Positions 1 through 8,722 of a DNA stretch of 41,279 nt are shown piece by piece (the stretch's first letter is position 1; each line of letters opens with the position of its first letter). Source of the stretch: CAYVKM01 sp964452045 (lineage in GTDB: Bacteria > Calditrichota > Calditrichia > RBG-13-44-9); assembly GCA_964452045.1 (NCBI GenBank), contig CAYVKM010000024.1, positions 1 through 41,279 on the forward strand, given 5' to 3'. The position numbers and the translations under genes are program-made. The notes under the pieces are model-generated. The model had not been told where the DNA came from. It searched no databases and saw only the letters and a list, made by a program, of their open reading frames with translations.

Positions 1-2
1 TT

Positions 3-82
3 AACCAAGGAAAGAGACAAAATTTCATTCTTTTTCCACATGATAATTAAGTTTAGTGTTTAAATAGTGTCTCTGGTTTTTT
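3..82 (+). terminator. possible terminator of an upstream gene outside the window
   Basis: AGAGACA (13-19) pairs with TGTCTCT (68-74), and AACC (3-6) pairs with GGTT (75-78) across a six-base bulge. A run of six T follows. The loop is long (about 48 bases), so this is a weak candidate. It fits the position just before the first gene. Confidence 0.25.
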
Positions 83-128
83 GTATTTTTAGATCATCGA
101 TTTAAAAGAAAATCTCGTGAACACCCAT

Positions 129-156
129 TTGCAGAAGTTACATGATTTGATATATT
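129..156 (+). promoter_or_regulatory. candidate sigma-70 promoter of the outer-membrane cassette
   Basis: TTGCAG (129-134) and TATATT (151-156) are separated by 16 bases. They lie 29 bases before the first lipoprotein start. No Shine-Dalgarno sequence is visible before that start. This is a pattern match only. Confidence 0.35.
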
Positions 157-184
157 AACTTAATCAAAATATCTAAAGCCAATT

Positions 185-1600
185 ATGAAATTGTTATCTG
201 GAAATAACCTCTTCTTGATACTTGTTATGCTAATACTTGTTCTCTCCTGCACTGATGATAAGGTCAGTACACCTCTGGGTAATCTTCCTCCGGAAACAGA
301 TATATTCATATCTTCGCAGGATACGCTAAATTATACCCAGAGTATCCAGCACATTTTCTGGGATGGCCGCGATCCAGATGGATTTGTCACAGGTTTCTAT
401 TACAGTTGGATTGAAAACCCTCAACCCTCGGACTGGATATTTACAACTGAACGGTCCATGGTTTTTCCATTGAAAATAACGGGTATGGATACCATCTATT
501 TGTTTCAGGTCAAAGCGGTGGATGATGAGGGTCTGGAAGATCCTTCTCCTGCCAAACAGTATTTTCCCATTCAAAATTCTCCACCTGAATTAAAATGGAT
601 TCTTGCCAGCCTAATTCCGGATACCACTTTCACCGTGGCAACCTTTATCTGGGAAGTTTCCGATTTGGACGGCGATTCCAGTATTAGCTATTTTGAATAT
701 ACCCTGGATGATGATACTTTGAATTGGGAAAAAATTCCGGGATATTTACGCTCAATCACGCTCAATGCAGACAGCGGATTGACAGAAGGAAATCATTCAT
801 TTACCCTTCGAGCAGTGGATATTGCAGGAGCTAAAAGTGATCTGCTGAGAATGCCGGAAAATCCAGGAGACACCTGGTATGTGAAAGAACCGCGAGGTCG
901 CTATCTTCTGGTTGATGATTTCGAAAATGAAAGTGCTACAGTGGGCTATCCTGATGCATACTACAAGGGAATGATGCAACGTGTGGTGGTTCCCCAAGGA
1001 GAAGACTACAGCTACTGGAATATTGAAGAATTGTTTCCAGCCTCTAATGAACAATTTACCCAAACCCTGAATTTGTTCGATTATGTGATTTGGTATACCG
1101 ATATCTCCCGGGAAACAGATGAGCACTTTATTTCTGCCCAGGTAGCAATTCCACAGTTCTTAAACAGGGCACCACGTGAAGGTGGAAAAATCATTTACAG
1201 TACCATGTTCGATCAGAATTTTGGGGCTCAGGGAAATCCATTGGGTTTCACCCCGGTAAGCGAATTAAGTGATGAGGATTATCGATGTTTTCCTGGGAAT
1301 ATATATAATCCTGATACGCTTTTCTATTCAACTTTTCCAAATGTTTCAGCACTTCCAGTACTAAAGGTTTCAGAATTTTTCGTAGGGATTAAAGCGCTTA
1401 TTCCCAAATCAACAGCGGTTCCTATATATCGATTCCAAAATCCCTCGCCTCCGAATGATACACCGCTTTTTATTATTATTGGAAGAAACGACAATTCAGG
1501 TTTGTACGATTTTGTTTTTTCCGCTACACCCCTTCATCAATTAAAAGCAAATAATAATTTGGATGATTTTTTTGATATTATTTTAAATGAGATTTTTTAA
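185..1600 (+). CDS. lipoprotein with two FN3-like repeats and a GATase-like C-terminal domain
   Basis: The 471-aa product starts with a lipoprotein signal peptide; the lipobox ends in L-S-C with Cys22. Two beta-sandwich-like repeats follow, about residues 35-130 and 134-235, each with a DxDG motif followed by an aromatic strand (DPDGFVTGFYYSW; DLDGDSSISYFEY). They resemble FN3 or cadherin-type repeats of secreted proteins. From residue 238 a block begins RYLLVDDF, then a YSYWNIEELFP stretch and LNLFDYVIWYTD. That is the pattern of the non-catalytic ThuA/glutamine-amidotransferase-like domain found at the ends of some secreted proteins. No catalytic triad is evident. It is the first gene of a four-gene same-strand cassette, 14 bases before the TonB-dependent receptor. 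A surface or periplasmic accessory role is inferred; the specific function is unknown. Confidence 0.8.
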   Translation: MKLLSGNNLFLILVMLILVLSCTDDKVSTPLGNLPPETDIFISSQDTLNYTQSIQHIFWDGRDPDGFVTGFYYSWIENPQPSDWIFTTERSMVFPLKITGMDTIYLFQVKAVDDEGLEDPSPAKQYFPIQNSPPELKWILASLIPDTTFTVATFIWEVSDLDGDSSISYFEYTLDDDTLNWEKIPGYLRSITLNADSGLTEGNHSFTLRAVDIAGAKSDLLRMPENPGDTWYVKEPRGRYLLVDDFENESATVGYPDAYYKGMMQRVVVPQGEDYSYWNIEELFPASNEQFTQTLNLFDYVIWYTDISRETDEHFISAQVAIPQFLNRAPREGGKIIYSTMFDQNFGAQGNPLGFTPVSELSDEDYRCFPGNIYNPDTLFYSTFPNVSALPVLKVSEFFVGIKALIPKSTAVPIYRFQNPSPPNDTPLFIIIGRNDNSGLYDFVFSATPLHQLKANNNLDDFFDIILNEIF

Positions 1601-1614
1601 ATCGGTCACTATTT

Positions 1615-4467
1615 ATGAAGAAAACAGTTTCCAAGTTTCTAGTTTTACTCTTCTGTTTTATTGAAATAGTTACAGCGCAAAATGATACCGGAAGTTCTCT
1701 CAAAGGAATAATAACCGACCGGGAGAGTGGTGAACCTCTATTGGGTGTAAACATTGTCGTGCTAGGTACATATCTGGGTGCCTCCACTGATGAAGATGGA
1801 TTTTATCTAATTTCGGACATAAAGCCAGGAGAATATTCGCTGGAAGTAAGCTACATTGGATACAAAGTGATCAGGAAAACAGATGTACGAGTGAAGCCCG
1901 GAGAGACTCTCACTTTGAATTTTGAACTTGAGTCTACTGCCTTAGCTTTAGGACAGGAAATTGTTGTGATTGGAGAAAAACCACTAATTCAGTTTGATGA
2001 AACCAGTACCACCAGAACTGTAACTAGGCAGGATATTTCAAACCAGGCTTTGGAGGATGTAAAAACAGTGGTATCCACACAGGTTGGTGTTGTGGAACAG
2101 GATGACCAGATTCATATTCGTGGGGGCCGAACCTACGAGGCTCAATACCTGTTAGATGGTATATCTGTCCAGGATCCCCTCTCGGGTACGGGTTTTGGGC
2201 TTAATATCAGTGCCAATGCTATTGAAGAGGTTGAGGTCATTACCGGTGGATTTAATGCGGAATATGGCCAGGCTACTTCCGGTATTGTTAGTGTTCGGAC
2301 CAAATCTGGCTCAGATCGTTTTGAAGGTTTTGCTTCCTATAAGAGCGACCATCTGGGTGTTTTCCAGAAGCAACCCTGGAGTTTTAACACGGATATAGTG
2401 GAATTTAATTTAAGCGGACCTGAACCTTTGACTGGTTACGCTTTACCGGGATTAAATTTAAAGCTGCCTGGAAAGATATATTTTTTCGGGAATTTTTATA
2501 CACATCTCTCGGATGATTATTATGGACGAACCGCTAATCAGCTTTATTCTTCCATTGCACCTACTATGTCATTGTTTGGTAGGAAAGTGCTGACACCTAC
2601 CTCACTGGCTCCTCGCCAGAATAATAATTGGTCGGGATTATTCAAATTAACCTGGAAAATAAATCCAACTCGGGAATTAATATTTTCTTATAATCGTTCC
2701 ATCAGTATAAATCAAAATACTCAGATGCTGCAAACCACTTTAGAGTATGTAGAACCAGGTCCTGGGTTTCCCTACGATTATTCTATGAATCTTGATATAT
2801 ATAATACCCTTACCCATGATAACGAAAAAATTTCCCTTCAATGGCGGCACACCTTGAATAATACCACCTTCTACGAAATTAACTTAAGTCAATATTGGGC
2901 ACATTTGCGGTCCGATTGGAATGGACTCGATTGGACTGTTTATCAACAACCAATTGATGTGGCCAGATTGCCTGTACAGTATTATATTCCCCGCAATGAT
3001 TCGACCAAGGTTCGTATTATTCCGGGAGATGGTTTTTATGACTATGGGAATGCTACGACCTGGCATGACCATTATATTGAATGGTATACCCTTAAAGGGG
3101 ATTTTACAAAACTGTTTGGCAATATTCATACGGTGAAGGCCGGTTTTGAGAGCTCCTTTAAAGAGATGCAATTGATTGACATTGTGGATCCTTGGTTAGA
3201 AGGGGGCTTTGGTTCAACCCAGGACATCTATCGTGTCTTTCCTGCGGATGGTGGATTTTATGCCCAGGATAATATAAAATTCGAAGGCTTCTATTTAAAC
3301 GTTGGTGCCCGGTTGGATTACTGGATGCCCGGCAAATATGTTGATCGGGCGGTGGAAGATACCACAAATCTCCTTACTCCGGGGATGAGGCAGGGTTATC
3401 TTGATGACACCTTCAATCTATTCGGTAGTCGTTTTAAAATGCGTCTTATGCCGCGCGTGGCTGTTTCTCATCCGGTATCTGACAATCTGATGTTGTTTTT
3501 TAACTATGGACATTTTTCAAAACTGCCTAATCCTCAATTTGTGTACGCAAAGCTTGCCGGAGTTAGCTCAAAATCGGCCTATCAAAAGTTCGGTAATCCT
3601 AATCTGAATCCCATAACATCTGTAAAATATGAAATGGGGGTAAGATATAAGTTAAATAAGGACAATGTTTTTAATTTTACAGCCTACTATACTGATATTT
3701 TTGATTATGTTCAAACAACCACAATTCGGGGGATACCGCGGGTTGGTTCGGCTACTTTCTATATTAATTTGGACTATGCCCGTTCTCGAGGCATAGAAGG
3801 GGAATTCCGAACACGTATGGGCACCTATCTTTCGGGTGTGATTAATGGGTCTTTCGCTCTAACGACCACCAAATCATCTTCGCCCGACATTGGTTTGTTA
3901 GTGGCTCAAGGAAGTATTGACGAAGAACCTATTAAGGAATCATACGCTCAGTGGGATAGACCCTGGCAGATCTCACTCAATCTGAACTTTAATGTTCCAA
4001 AAGGTAGAGCTCCGAAAATATTTGGGTATAAAATGTTTGATAATTGGAACCTCAATTTCAGATGGTTTGGAATGGCAGGAAAACGATATACGCCAGCAGA
4101 ATTTAATTATTTTCAACCAGAAGATGGACGGCCGGTCTATACTCTTGCTAAAGATCAGAGTCTCCGATACAGCAGACTGGGAAAATACTGGCAGTGGGCA
4201 GATCTCAGTTTCCGAAAGTTTTTTAAGGTATATAGCATTCGTTATATCTTCAGCATTGAGATTACCAATATATTCAACTCCCGGAATGCGGATATAATTG
4301 ATAATGTCACTGGTAATGCCTATGAGTATGGGGATCCTACACCGATTAGCTGGAATGATCCACTGTATCCAGATCGTTTTTATCCGATTTCGAGCCCGTT
4401 CCCGTTTAATCCCGCCAGATATCGTGAGCCTCGGCAAATTCGATTTGGTATATCGCTGGAATTTTGA
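1615..4467 (+). CDS. TonB-dependent receptor with N-terminal carboxypeptidase-regulatory-like domain
   Basis: The 950-aa protein has a Sec signal peptide (residues 1-21, cleavage after V-T-A). A CarboxypepD_reg-like beta-sandwich follows at about 29-105 (motifs GIITDRESGEPLLGVNI and STDEDGFYLISDIKPGEY). A plug domain lies at about 115-245 (IHIRGGR, LLDGISVQDP, EVEVITGGFNAEYGQATSG). The rest is a long beta-barrel ending in a terminal Phe (GISLEF), the usual outer-membrane insertion signal. Family knowledge: such receptors import ligands across the outer membrane using TonB energy. The ligand cannot be read from sequence. There is no SusD homologue beside it; its neighbours are a lipoprotein, a PorV-like barrel and an NHL lipoprotein. 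It could be powered by the ExbB/ExbD/TonB set at 22921-25748, but that link is inferred. Confidence 0.93.
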   Translation: MKKTVSKFLVLLFCFIEIVTAQNDTGSSLKGIITDRESGEPLLGVNIVVLGTYLGASTDEDGFYLISDIKPGEYSLEVSYIGYKVIRKTDVRVKPGETLTLNFELESTALALGQEIVVIGEKPLIQFDETSTTRTVTRQDISNQALEDVKTVVSTQVGVVEQDDQIHIRGGRTYEAQYLLDGISVQDPLSGTGFGLNISANAIEEVEVITGGFNAEYGQATSGIVSVRTKSGSDRFEGFASYKSDHLGVFQKQPWSFNTDIVEFNLSGPEPLTGYALPGLNLKLPGKIYFFGNFYTHLSDDYYGRTANQLYSSIAPTMSLFGRKVLTPTSLAPRQNNNWSGLFKLTWKINPTRELIFSYNRSISINQNTQMLQTTLEYVEPGPGFPYDYSMNLDIYNTLTHDNEKISLQWRHTLNNTTFYEINLSQYWAHLRSDWNGLDWTVYQQPIDVARLPVQYYIPRNDSTKVRIIPGDGFYDYGNATTWHDHYIEWYTLKGDFTKLFGNIHTVKAGFESSFKEMQLIDIVDPWLEGGFGSTQDIYRVFPADGGFYAQDNIKFEGFYLNVGARLDYWMPGKYVDRAVEDTTNLLTPGMRQGYLDDTFNLFGSRFKMRLMPRVAVSHPVSDNLMLFFNYGHFSKLPNPQFVYAKLAGVSSKSAYQKFGNPNLNPITSVKYEMGVRYKLNKDNVFNFTAYYTDIFDYVQTTTIRGIPRVGSATFYINLDYARSRGIEGEFRTRMGTYLSGVINGSFALTTTKSSSPDIGLLVAQGSIDEEPIKESYAQWDRPWQISLNLNFNVPKGRAPKIFGYKMFDNWNLNFRWFGMAGKRYTPAEFNYFQPEDGRPVYTLAKDQSLRYSRLGKYWQWADLSFRKFFKVYSIRYIFSIEITNIFNSRNADIIDNVTGNAYEYGDPTPISWNDPLYPDRFYPISSPFPFNPARYREPRQIRFGISLEF

Positions 4468-4485
4468 TTTCAAGTGGAGAAACGC

Positions 4486-5475
4486 ATGAGAAAATATGGT
4501 TACTTAATCCTTTTCATTTTCGTTCACCAGCTTACTTACGCTCAGTTGTTCCCCAATTTAGGTGGACAAAGGGTGGGTACCTCCGCTGCTCAGTTTCTCA
4601 AAATCGGTGTTGGCCCTCGGGCGGAAGCAATGGGACAAGCCTATATCGCAATTGCCAACGATGCCGAAGCGTTGTTCTATAATCCGGCGGGTATTTCACA
4701 GTTCGAAAAAAATCAGGTATTTTTTTCGAATATCCGGTGGGTGGTTGATATTCAACTTGAATATCTTGGATTGGTATATCATCTGGATGATATAAATTCG
4801 CTTGGATTGGCAATTACTTATTTACACACTGAAGATATGGAGGAAACTACCGAATTGTTTCCGTATGGCACCGGAAATTACTTTCGATATGCAGATGTAT
4901 TGATCGGTTTATCTTATTCAAGAAATATGACCGATAAATTCAGCTTTGGAATTTCAGTGAAATATATGCAAGAAACTTTAGCCGAATTAACCATGAGTTC
5001 CATCCTATTCGATTTGGGAACATACTATAAAACCGGATGGAAATCTGTGAGATTTGCCGTGGCGGTAACTAATTTTGGGCGGGATATGTCTCCCGATGGA
5101 AATTTTAGCTATAAAAATCTTGATAATGAATTGGTAACCAAGAACGATTTTCAGAAATTTCCTCCGCCCATTCTTTTCCGCATTGGTATTGCGGGTGAAT
5201 TATATAAATCTGAAAATAGTATGGTTTCCGGCTCAGTACAGTTGAACCACCCCAATGATAATGTTGAAAATGTGAATTTTGGATTAGAATATTGGTGGCG
5301 AGAAATTTTTGCCCTGCGAGGTGGGTTTGCCAGTGCCAGGACAGAAGAGGATTTCTCAGCTGGATTTGGCCTGCGGGTTCCTTTAAAGGGAATTGGAATC
5401 GGCGTAGATTATTCATTCTCGAATTTTGGTAGATTAGGTTATGTTAACAGGTTTGCTCTGAACATAATGTTTTAA
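4486..5475 (+). CDS. PorV/PorQ-family outer-membrane barrel protein
   Basis: The N-terminus has a signal peptide ending in TYAQ. The family signature follows: GTSAAQFLKIGVGPRAEAMG, then IANDAEALFYNPAGIS. The rest is an amphipathic beta-strand pattern ending in a terminal Phe (ALNIMF). The family (PorV/LptO/UPF0164, FadL-like barrel) includes PorV, a shuttle and translocon partner in type IX secretion, but most members are uncharacterised. I chose ATG 4486 rather than GTG 4474: GGAG at 4476-4479 is then correctly placed, and the earlier GTG overlaps that Shine-Dalgarno. The start is 18 bases after the receptor stop, consistent with one transcript. Assignment to the family is firm; participation in type IX secretion is not shown, because no other por gene is in the window. 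Confidence 0.9.
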   Translation: MRKYGYLILFIFVHQLTYAQLFPNLGGQRVGTSAAQFLKIGVGPRAEAMGQAYIAIANDAEALFYNPAGISQFEKNQVFFSNIRWVVDIQLEYLGLVYHLDDINSLGLAITYLHTEDMEETTELFPYGTGNYFRYADVLIGLSYSRNMTDKFSFGISVKYMQETLAELTMSSILFDLGTYYKTGWKSVRFAVAVTNFGRDMSPDGNFSYKNLDNELVTKNDFQKFPPPILFRIGIAGELYKSENSMVSGSVQLNHPNDNVENVNFGLEYWWREIFALRGGFASARTEEDFSAGFGLRVPLKGIGIGVDYSFSNFGRLGYVNRFALNIMF

Positions 5476-5490
5476 ACGGAGTTTATTCTT

Positions 5491-6621
5491 ATGTATAAAA
5501 TGTATTTGGTAATATTACTAACATTATTCATTTTTATTGTTCGGTGTACCCACGATAAATATCCTCTGCCGTCTATTCCAACTGAAGAAGATCGCTATGC
5601 GAATTTAAATAAAGCTGTTTACAATCTGATTAATCCAATTTTAGATGACGAACATGGTTATCACTTCCGTAATCCTTCTGATGTCTATTTCGGAGTTGAT
5701 AATTTTGTATATGTTTGTAATACTGATGCTAATCAAATTATCATGATGGATGCCGGTGGCACAATCCAGGGTGTGTCACAATTTATTGAACATCCGGAGG
5801 CCATTACTCAGAATGATAGCTTAGACCTTCTTATCGTTAATAAAACGAATAAAATCTATAAAATCGACATGTATGCTGCTGCTCATAATATCGCCGCTGC
5901 ACCCATTGAGGTCGTCTACGAACAGGCCAGTGAACCCACCCATCAATTTACCGGTATCTCAGTCTACAAAGGATTTGAATATTATGTAACCGTAATAGAA
6001 CCACAGGATAGTAGTAGCAACTATATAGAATTCAGTTTTATTTACGATTTTTACCCCAATCACACCCTGAAAGGTAAATTACCGTTTGAAGTGAATGGCA
6101 CGGCTCTTTTCTCTACCATATTACCAACCGCTATTGTCTCCCTGCGAGAAATGTTCTTGGATATTTCCAGCCGGGAAAATACCATCCAGTTTATGTTTAC
6201 TCACACTGGCAGAACGAGTTTGCTTGAAAATGCTTATAAATTCCAGCATATAACAACCCGAATTTTTGAGGGTCAGGAGATATTAACGCCCAATACTTCC
6301 CTTATTGGAACAGATATCTATGCGGTTGATAAATTTTGGAATTTAGAAGATTTGGCTATCGATAAGAATGGATTTGTTTTTCTGGTAGATGCCGGTCGAT
6401 CAATTTCTGATTCCCTATCCAATCGCCCTCTGCCGGGTTTTTACCGATTTGCTAGTTCTTCAGGTAAACAGTTACAATCTGTTCTTGGAATTGGCAATGG
6501 TCCAAAACAATTCAATAATCCCAAAGGAATTGCTGTAACTCCTTTGTTTGAAGAGCAGATGGTGTACATTGCAGATTCCGGCAATAATCGAGTGATGCGC
6601 TTCCAACTGTCTACTCAATAA
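5491..6621 (+). CDS. NHL-repeat (beta-propeller) lipoprotein
   Basis: The 376-aa product has a short hydrophobic N-terminus followed by Cys19 (F-I-V-R-C). It looks like a lipoprotein signal, although Arg at position -1 departs from the usual small residue. Repeats typical of NHL/six-bladed propellers are visible at about residues 54-90 (NPSDVYFGVDNFVYVCNTDANQI), near 288-305 (LEDLAIDKNGFVFLVDAG) and at the C-terminus (NPKGIAVTPLF ... VYIADSGNNRVMRF). Middle blades are degenerate. NHL propellers usually bind protein, polysaccharide or RNA; here an extracytoplasmic binding role is inferred. It is the last gene of the outer-membrane cassette, 15 bases after the PorV-like gene. Confidence 0.82.
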   Translation: MYKMYLVILLTLFIFIVRCTHDKYPLPSIPTEEDRYANLNKAVYNLINPILDDEHGYHFRNPSDVYFGVDNFVYVCNTDANQIIMMDAGGTIQGVSQFIEHPEAITQNDSLDLLIVNKTNKIYKIDMYAAAHNIAAAPIEVVYEQASEPTHQFTGISVYKGFEYYVTVIEPQDSSSNYIEFSFIYDFYPNHTLKGKLPFEVNGTALFSTILPTAIVSLREMFLDISSRENTIQFMFTHTGRTSLLENAYKFQHITTRIFEGQEILTPNTSLIGTDIYAVDKFWNLEDLAIDKNGFVFLVDAGRSISDSLSNRPLPGFYRFASSSGKQLQSVLGIGNGPKQFNNPKGIAVTPLFEEQMVYIADSGNNRVMRFQLSTQ

Positions 6622-6945
6622 TTGTGCTCCTTGCCGATTCTTTTTTATCTGAATTATAAATCATTCGCATCAATACTCGTGAGAGTATCCGGCCATGAGA
6701 AACCTGTTCAAGTTCAAATTTTTGCGATAGTTTAAGAGAAACCGGTTTTATCATCTAAATTTCTGATCAGGTTTTTTCTGTTAAGTTAGTTTTCTTATAT
6801 GGACACATTCTGCCAGTTACTCACTTCTAATATCTTGATTCATTTTTACAGAAAATCAAAGAGCGAATCAAAAGAAAGCATTGGGAAGCATATTTAAATT
6901 AATAAGTGAAGACAGAATAATAATTCTAAACAAGGTAGAAAGTAT
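6622..6945. other. intergenic region without a convincing gene
   Basis: This 324-base gap separates the outer-membrane cassette from the permease gene. It contains a small hairpin (ATACTC-GTGA-GAGTAT, 6673-6688) with no T-tract, a perfect palindrome AAACCGGTTT (6739-6748), and a long-range repeat AAACCTG (6700-6706)/CAGGTTT (6768-6774) followed by more T. The last could be a poor terminator for the cassette. No ORF with a ribosome-binding site was found. Confidence 0.5.
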
Positions 6946-8331
6946 TTGAATATACTTCCTCGGAGTCTAAATAAAAAAGATGCGTTTTTTCTTATAGTCG
7001 GGAATATCATCGGTATTGGCATATTTACCACCACCGGATATATAGCGCAATATATTTCTTCTGCATCTGCTATGATCTCCCTCTGGATATTTGGAGGAAT
7101 CCTCACCTTTTGCGGAGGAATGACCTATTCCGAATTATCGACAAGGTTTCCCCTGGCAGGTGGCGACGTCCATTTCCTTTCCCGGGCATATCATCCTCTG
7201 TTGGGATATCTCTTTGGCTGGGCCTGTTTTGTGGTAATGTATACCGGTTCGATTGCGGTTATCTCGGTGGGTTTCTCACAATATCTGCTAAATTTATTCC
7301 CGGATTACTGGCAAACCTTTTTCTTATCCATACCGATTATAGGTTACAAACTATCGGCAATAAAGATTTTAGCAATTCTGATTGTTTTCTTGTTTACTTA
7401 CCTGAATACATTTGGAATTCGATATGGCGCCCGCTGGCAAAATATATTTACCATGACAGGTTTATTGGTGTTATTTGTATTCATTTCCCTGGGTTTTAGT
7501 TCGGACCAGGCAAACTGGCATCATTTTTTTGTAGATGTTTCCTCAAAATCCAATTCAAATATTATTTCCGGTATTGGAGTAGCATTGGTGGGTATTTTTT
7601 TTACTTATTCCGGTTGGACGGTGATTGTCTATATCGCTGGTGAAATAAAAAATCCCGCAAAAACCATCCCGCAAAGTATGTTCCTTGGCGTGTTCATAGT
7701 TACCATTCTCTATATCCTCATTCAAATTGTTTATATCCTGGCACTACCGGTTAGTCAGATGCGGGATATTGTTGATATAGGATATCAGGCACTGCTTATT
7801 CTGCAGGGTAACAGGCTTTCTCAATTCTTCCTCGCCATGATCCTACTGGCGATCCTCAGCACTTTAAATGCCACTATTCTATCGGGCGCCAGAATATATT
7901 TTGCCATGGCTCGGAAGAAACAATTTCCTAGAAAAATTGGGGCAACACATCCCAAACATCAAAGTCCAGCCAATGCGCTGTGGCTGCAATTTTTCTGGTC
8001 AGCTATTCTTATCCTCAGCGGCAGTTTTAATCAGCTGCTCACCTATACCGTTTTCGTTATGGTTCTTTTTGGTTGTTTATCTGGAATTGGATTGTTTCTG
8101 CTGCGGAGAAAATTTGGTTTACCAGCTTCGGTAAACCCGGCCTGGGGGTATCCTGTTGTTCCGATAATTTATGTCGTAACAACCGCTTTTATTTTATTTA
8201 ATACTTTATTCAGTCGACCGGTGGAATCACTACTTGGCGTGGGTATCGTTCTGCTAGGAGTACCCTTTTATTTTTACTTTCAGAAAGTACTTACAACGAA
8301 AAGCGTTTCGGTAGATGAACCGGTACGGTGA
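6946..8331 (+). CDS. APC-superfamily amino-acid permease
   Basis: The 461-aa product is an integral membrane protein with about 12 hydrophobic segments. The first segment carries the APC-family signature GNIIGIGIFTTTGYIA. A conserved block (YSGWTVIVYIAGEIKNPAKTIP, split here at helix 6) matches the LAT/YfnA-type permeases, as does the later sequence ARIYFAMARKKQFP. Family knowledge: these are proton-coupled symporters or exchangers for amino acids or related amines. The substrate is not deducible. The start is TTG at 6946, preceded by AAGGTAG (6932-6938); a later start would remove the first helix. It is transcribed convergently with the cold-shock gene and shares the hairpin at 8360-8384. 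Confidence 0.88.
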   Translation: MNILPRSLNKKDAFFLIVGNIIGIGIFTTTGYIAQYISSASAMISLWIFGGILTFCGGMTYSELSTRFPLAGGDVHFLSRAYHPLLGYLFGWACFVVMYTGSIAVISVGFSQYLLNLFPDYWQTFFLSIPIIGYKLSAIKILAILIVFLFTYLNTFGIRYGARWQNIFTMTGLLVLFVFISLGFSSDQANWHHFFVDVSSKSNSNIISGIGVALVGIFFTYSGWTVIVYIAGEIKNPAKTIPQSMFLGVFIVTILYILIQIVYILALPVSQMRDIVDIGYQALLILQGNRLSQFFLAMILLAILSTLNATILSGARIYFAMARKKQFPRKIGATHPKHQSPANALWLQFFWSAILILSGSFNQLLTYTVFVMVLFGCLSGIGLFLLRRKFGLPASVNPAWGYPVVPIIYVVTTAFILFNTLFSRPVESLLGVGIVLLGVPFYFYFQKVLTTKSVSVDEPVR

Positions 8332-8359
8332 GAAAATAATAATTTTAAGGAAATAAAAA

Positions 8360-8384
8360 AACCCGGCTTGATTAAAGCCGGGTT
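8360..8384 (-). terminator. strong intrinsic terminator of the cold-shock gene
   Basis: AACCCGGCTT (8360-8369) pairs perfectly with AAGCCGGGTT (8375-8384) around a five-base loop. On the minus strand the stem is followed by a run of T. It sits 24 bases past the cold-shock stop codon. It may also slow transcription from the permease side, where it has no T-tract. Confidence 0.9.
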
Positions 8385-8407
8385 AAGACTGTGCTGAGAT
8401 GATGCGA

Positions 8408-8617
8408 TTACTGGCTTTTTACAACTTCACTTGCCTGATACTTGCCGTTTTTACCGAGTTTGAGTTCATAAGCCACCTTTTGTCCCTCTTTCAGCGTTTT
8501 GTAACCTTCATCGTTAATTGCTGAATAATGAACAAATACATCATCCCCTCCATCGTCCGGCACAATGAAACCCCATCCCTTGTTTTCATTGAACCACTTC
8601 ACGGTACCAGTGGGCAT
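8408..8617 (-). CDS. cold-shock protein, CspA family
   Basis: The product is a single cold-shock domain of 69 residues. It begins MPTGTVKWFNENKGWGFI (RNP1 region KGWGFI) and has the RNP2-like motif DVFVHYSAI. The family binds single-stranded nucleic acid and melts RNA structure. I place the start at ATG 8617; an upstream in-frame start at 8650 would add eleven residues foreign to the family. AGGAGG-type sequence (minus strand GCGGAGGTAAG, about 8624-8634) lies upstream of 8617. The gene is a monocistronic unit with its own promoter (8723-8751), a ~99-base leader with interleaved inverted repeats, and a terminator (8360-8384). A leader-based post-transcriptional control is suggested. Confidence 0.95.
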   Translation of the reverse strand: MPTGTVKWFNENKGWGFIVPDDGGDDVFVHYSAINDEGYKTLKEGQKVAYELKLGKNGKYQASEVVKSQ

Positions 8618-8652
8618 ATAAAATCTTACCTCCGCTAAAACAGAAACCAATC

Positions 8653-8716
8653 CTCTCCATCAACCTTACTTACGGATTTTTAATTAAAACAATATGGAGA
8701 GAAAATATCCGTAAGT
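8653..8716 (-). promoter_or_regulatory. structured 5' leader of the cold-shock mRNA (potential pseudoknot)
   Basis: Two perfect inverted repeats interleave. Repeat A is ACTTACGGAT (8668-8677) with ATCCGTAAGT (8707-8716), 10 bp. Repeat B is CTCTCCAT (8653-8660) with ATGGAGAG (8694-8701), 8 bp. On the transcript the order is A', B', A, B, so both can form only as an H-type pseudoknot or as alternatives. Connecting segments are 5, 16 and 7 bases. The predicted transcript begins at or next to A'. The arrangement resembles in principle the temperature-responsive leader of E. coli cspA, but no sequence homology is claimed. Confidence 0.6.
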
Positions 8717-8722
8717 GAATGA

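Noticed and set aside
3973..4473. Long minus-strand ORF (166 codons) antisense to the receptor gene
   Set aside because: It is an antisense shadow of the receptor barrel with no family signature and no start context.
185..6621. A complete type IX secretion locus
   Set aside because: Only a PorV/PorQ-family member is present; no SprA, PorU, PorK/L/M/N or C-terminal-signal protein was seen in the window.
6799..6897. 32-codon ORF in the gap before the permease
   Set aside because: It has no Shine-Dalgarno, an unremarkable composition and overlaps nothing conserved; chance is the better explanation.
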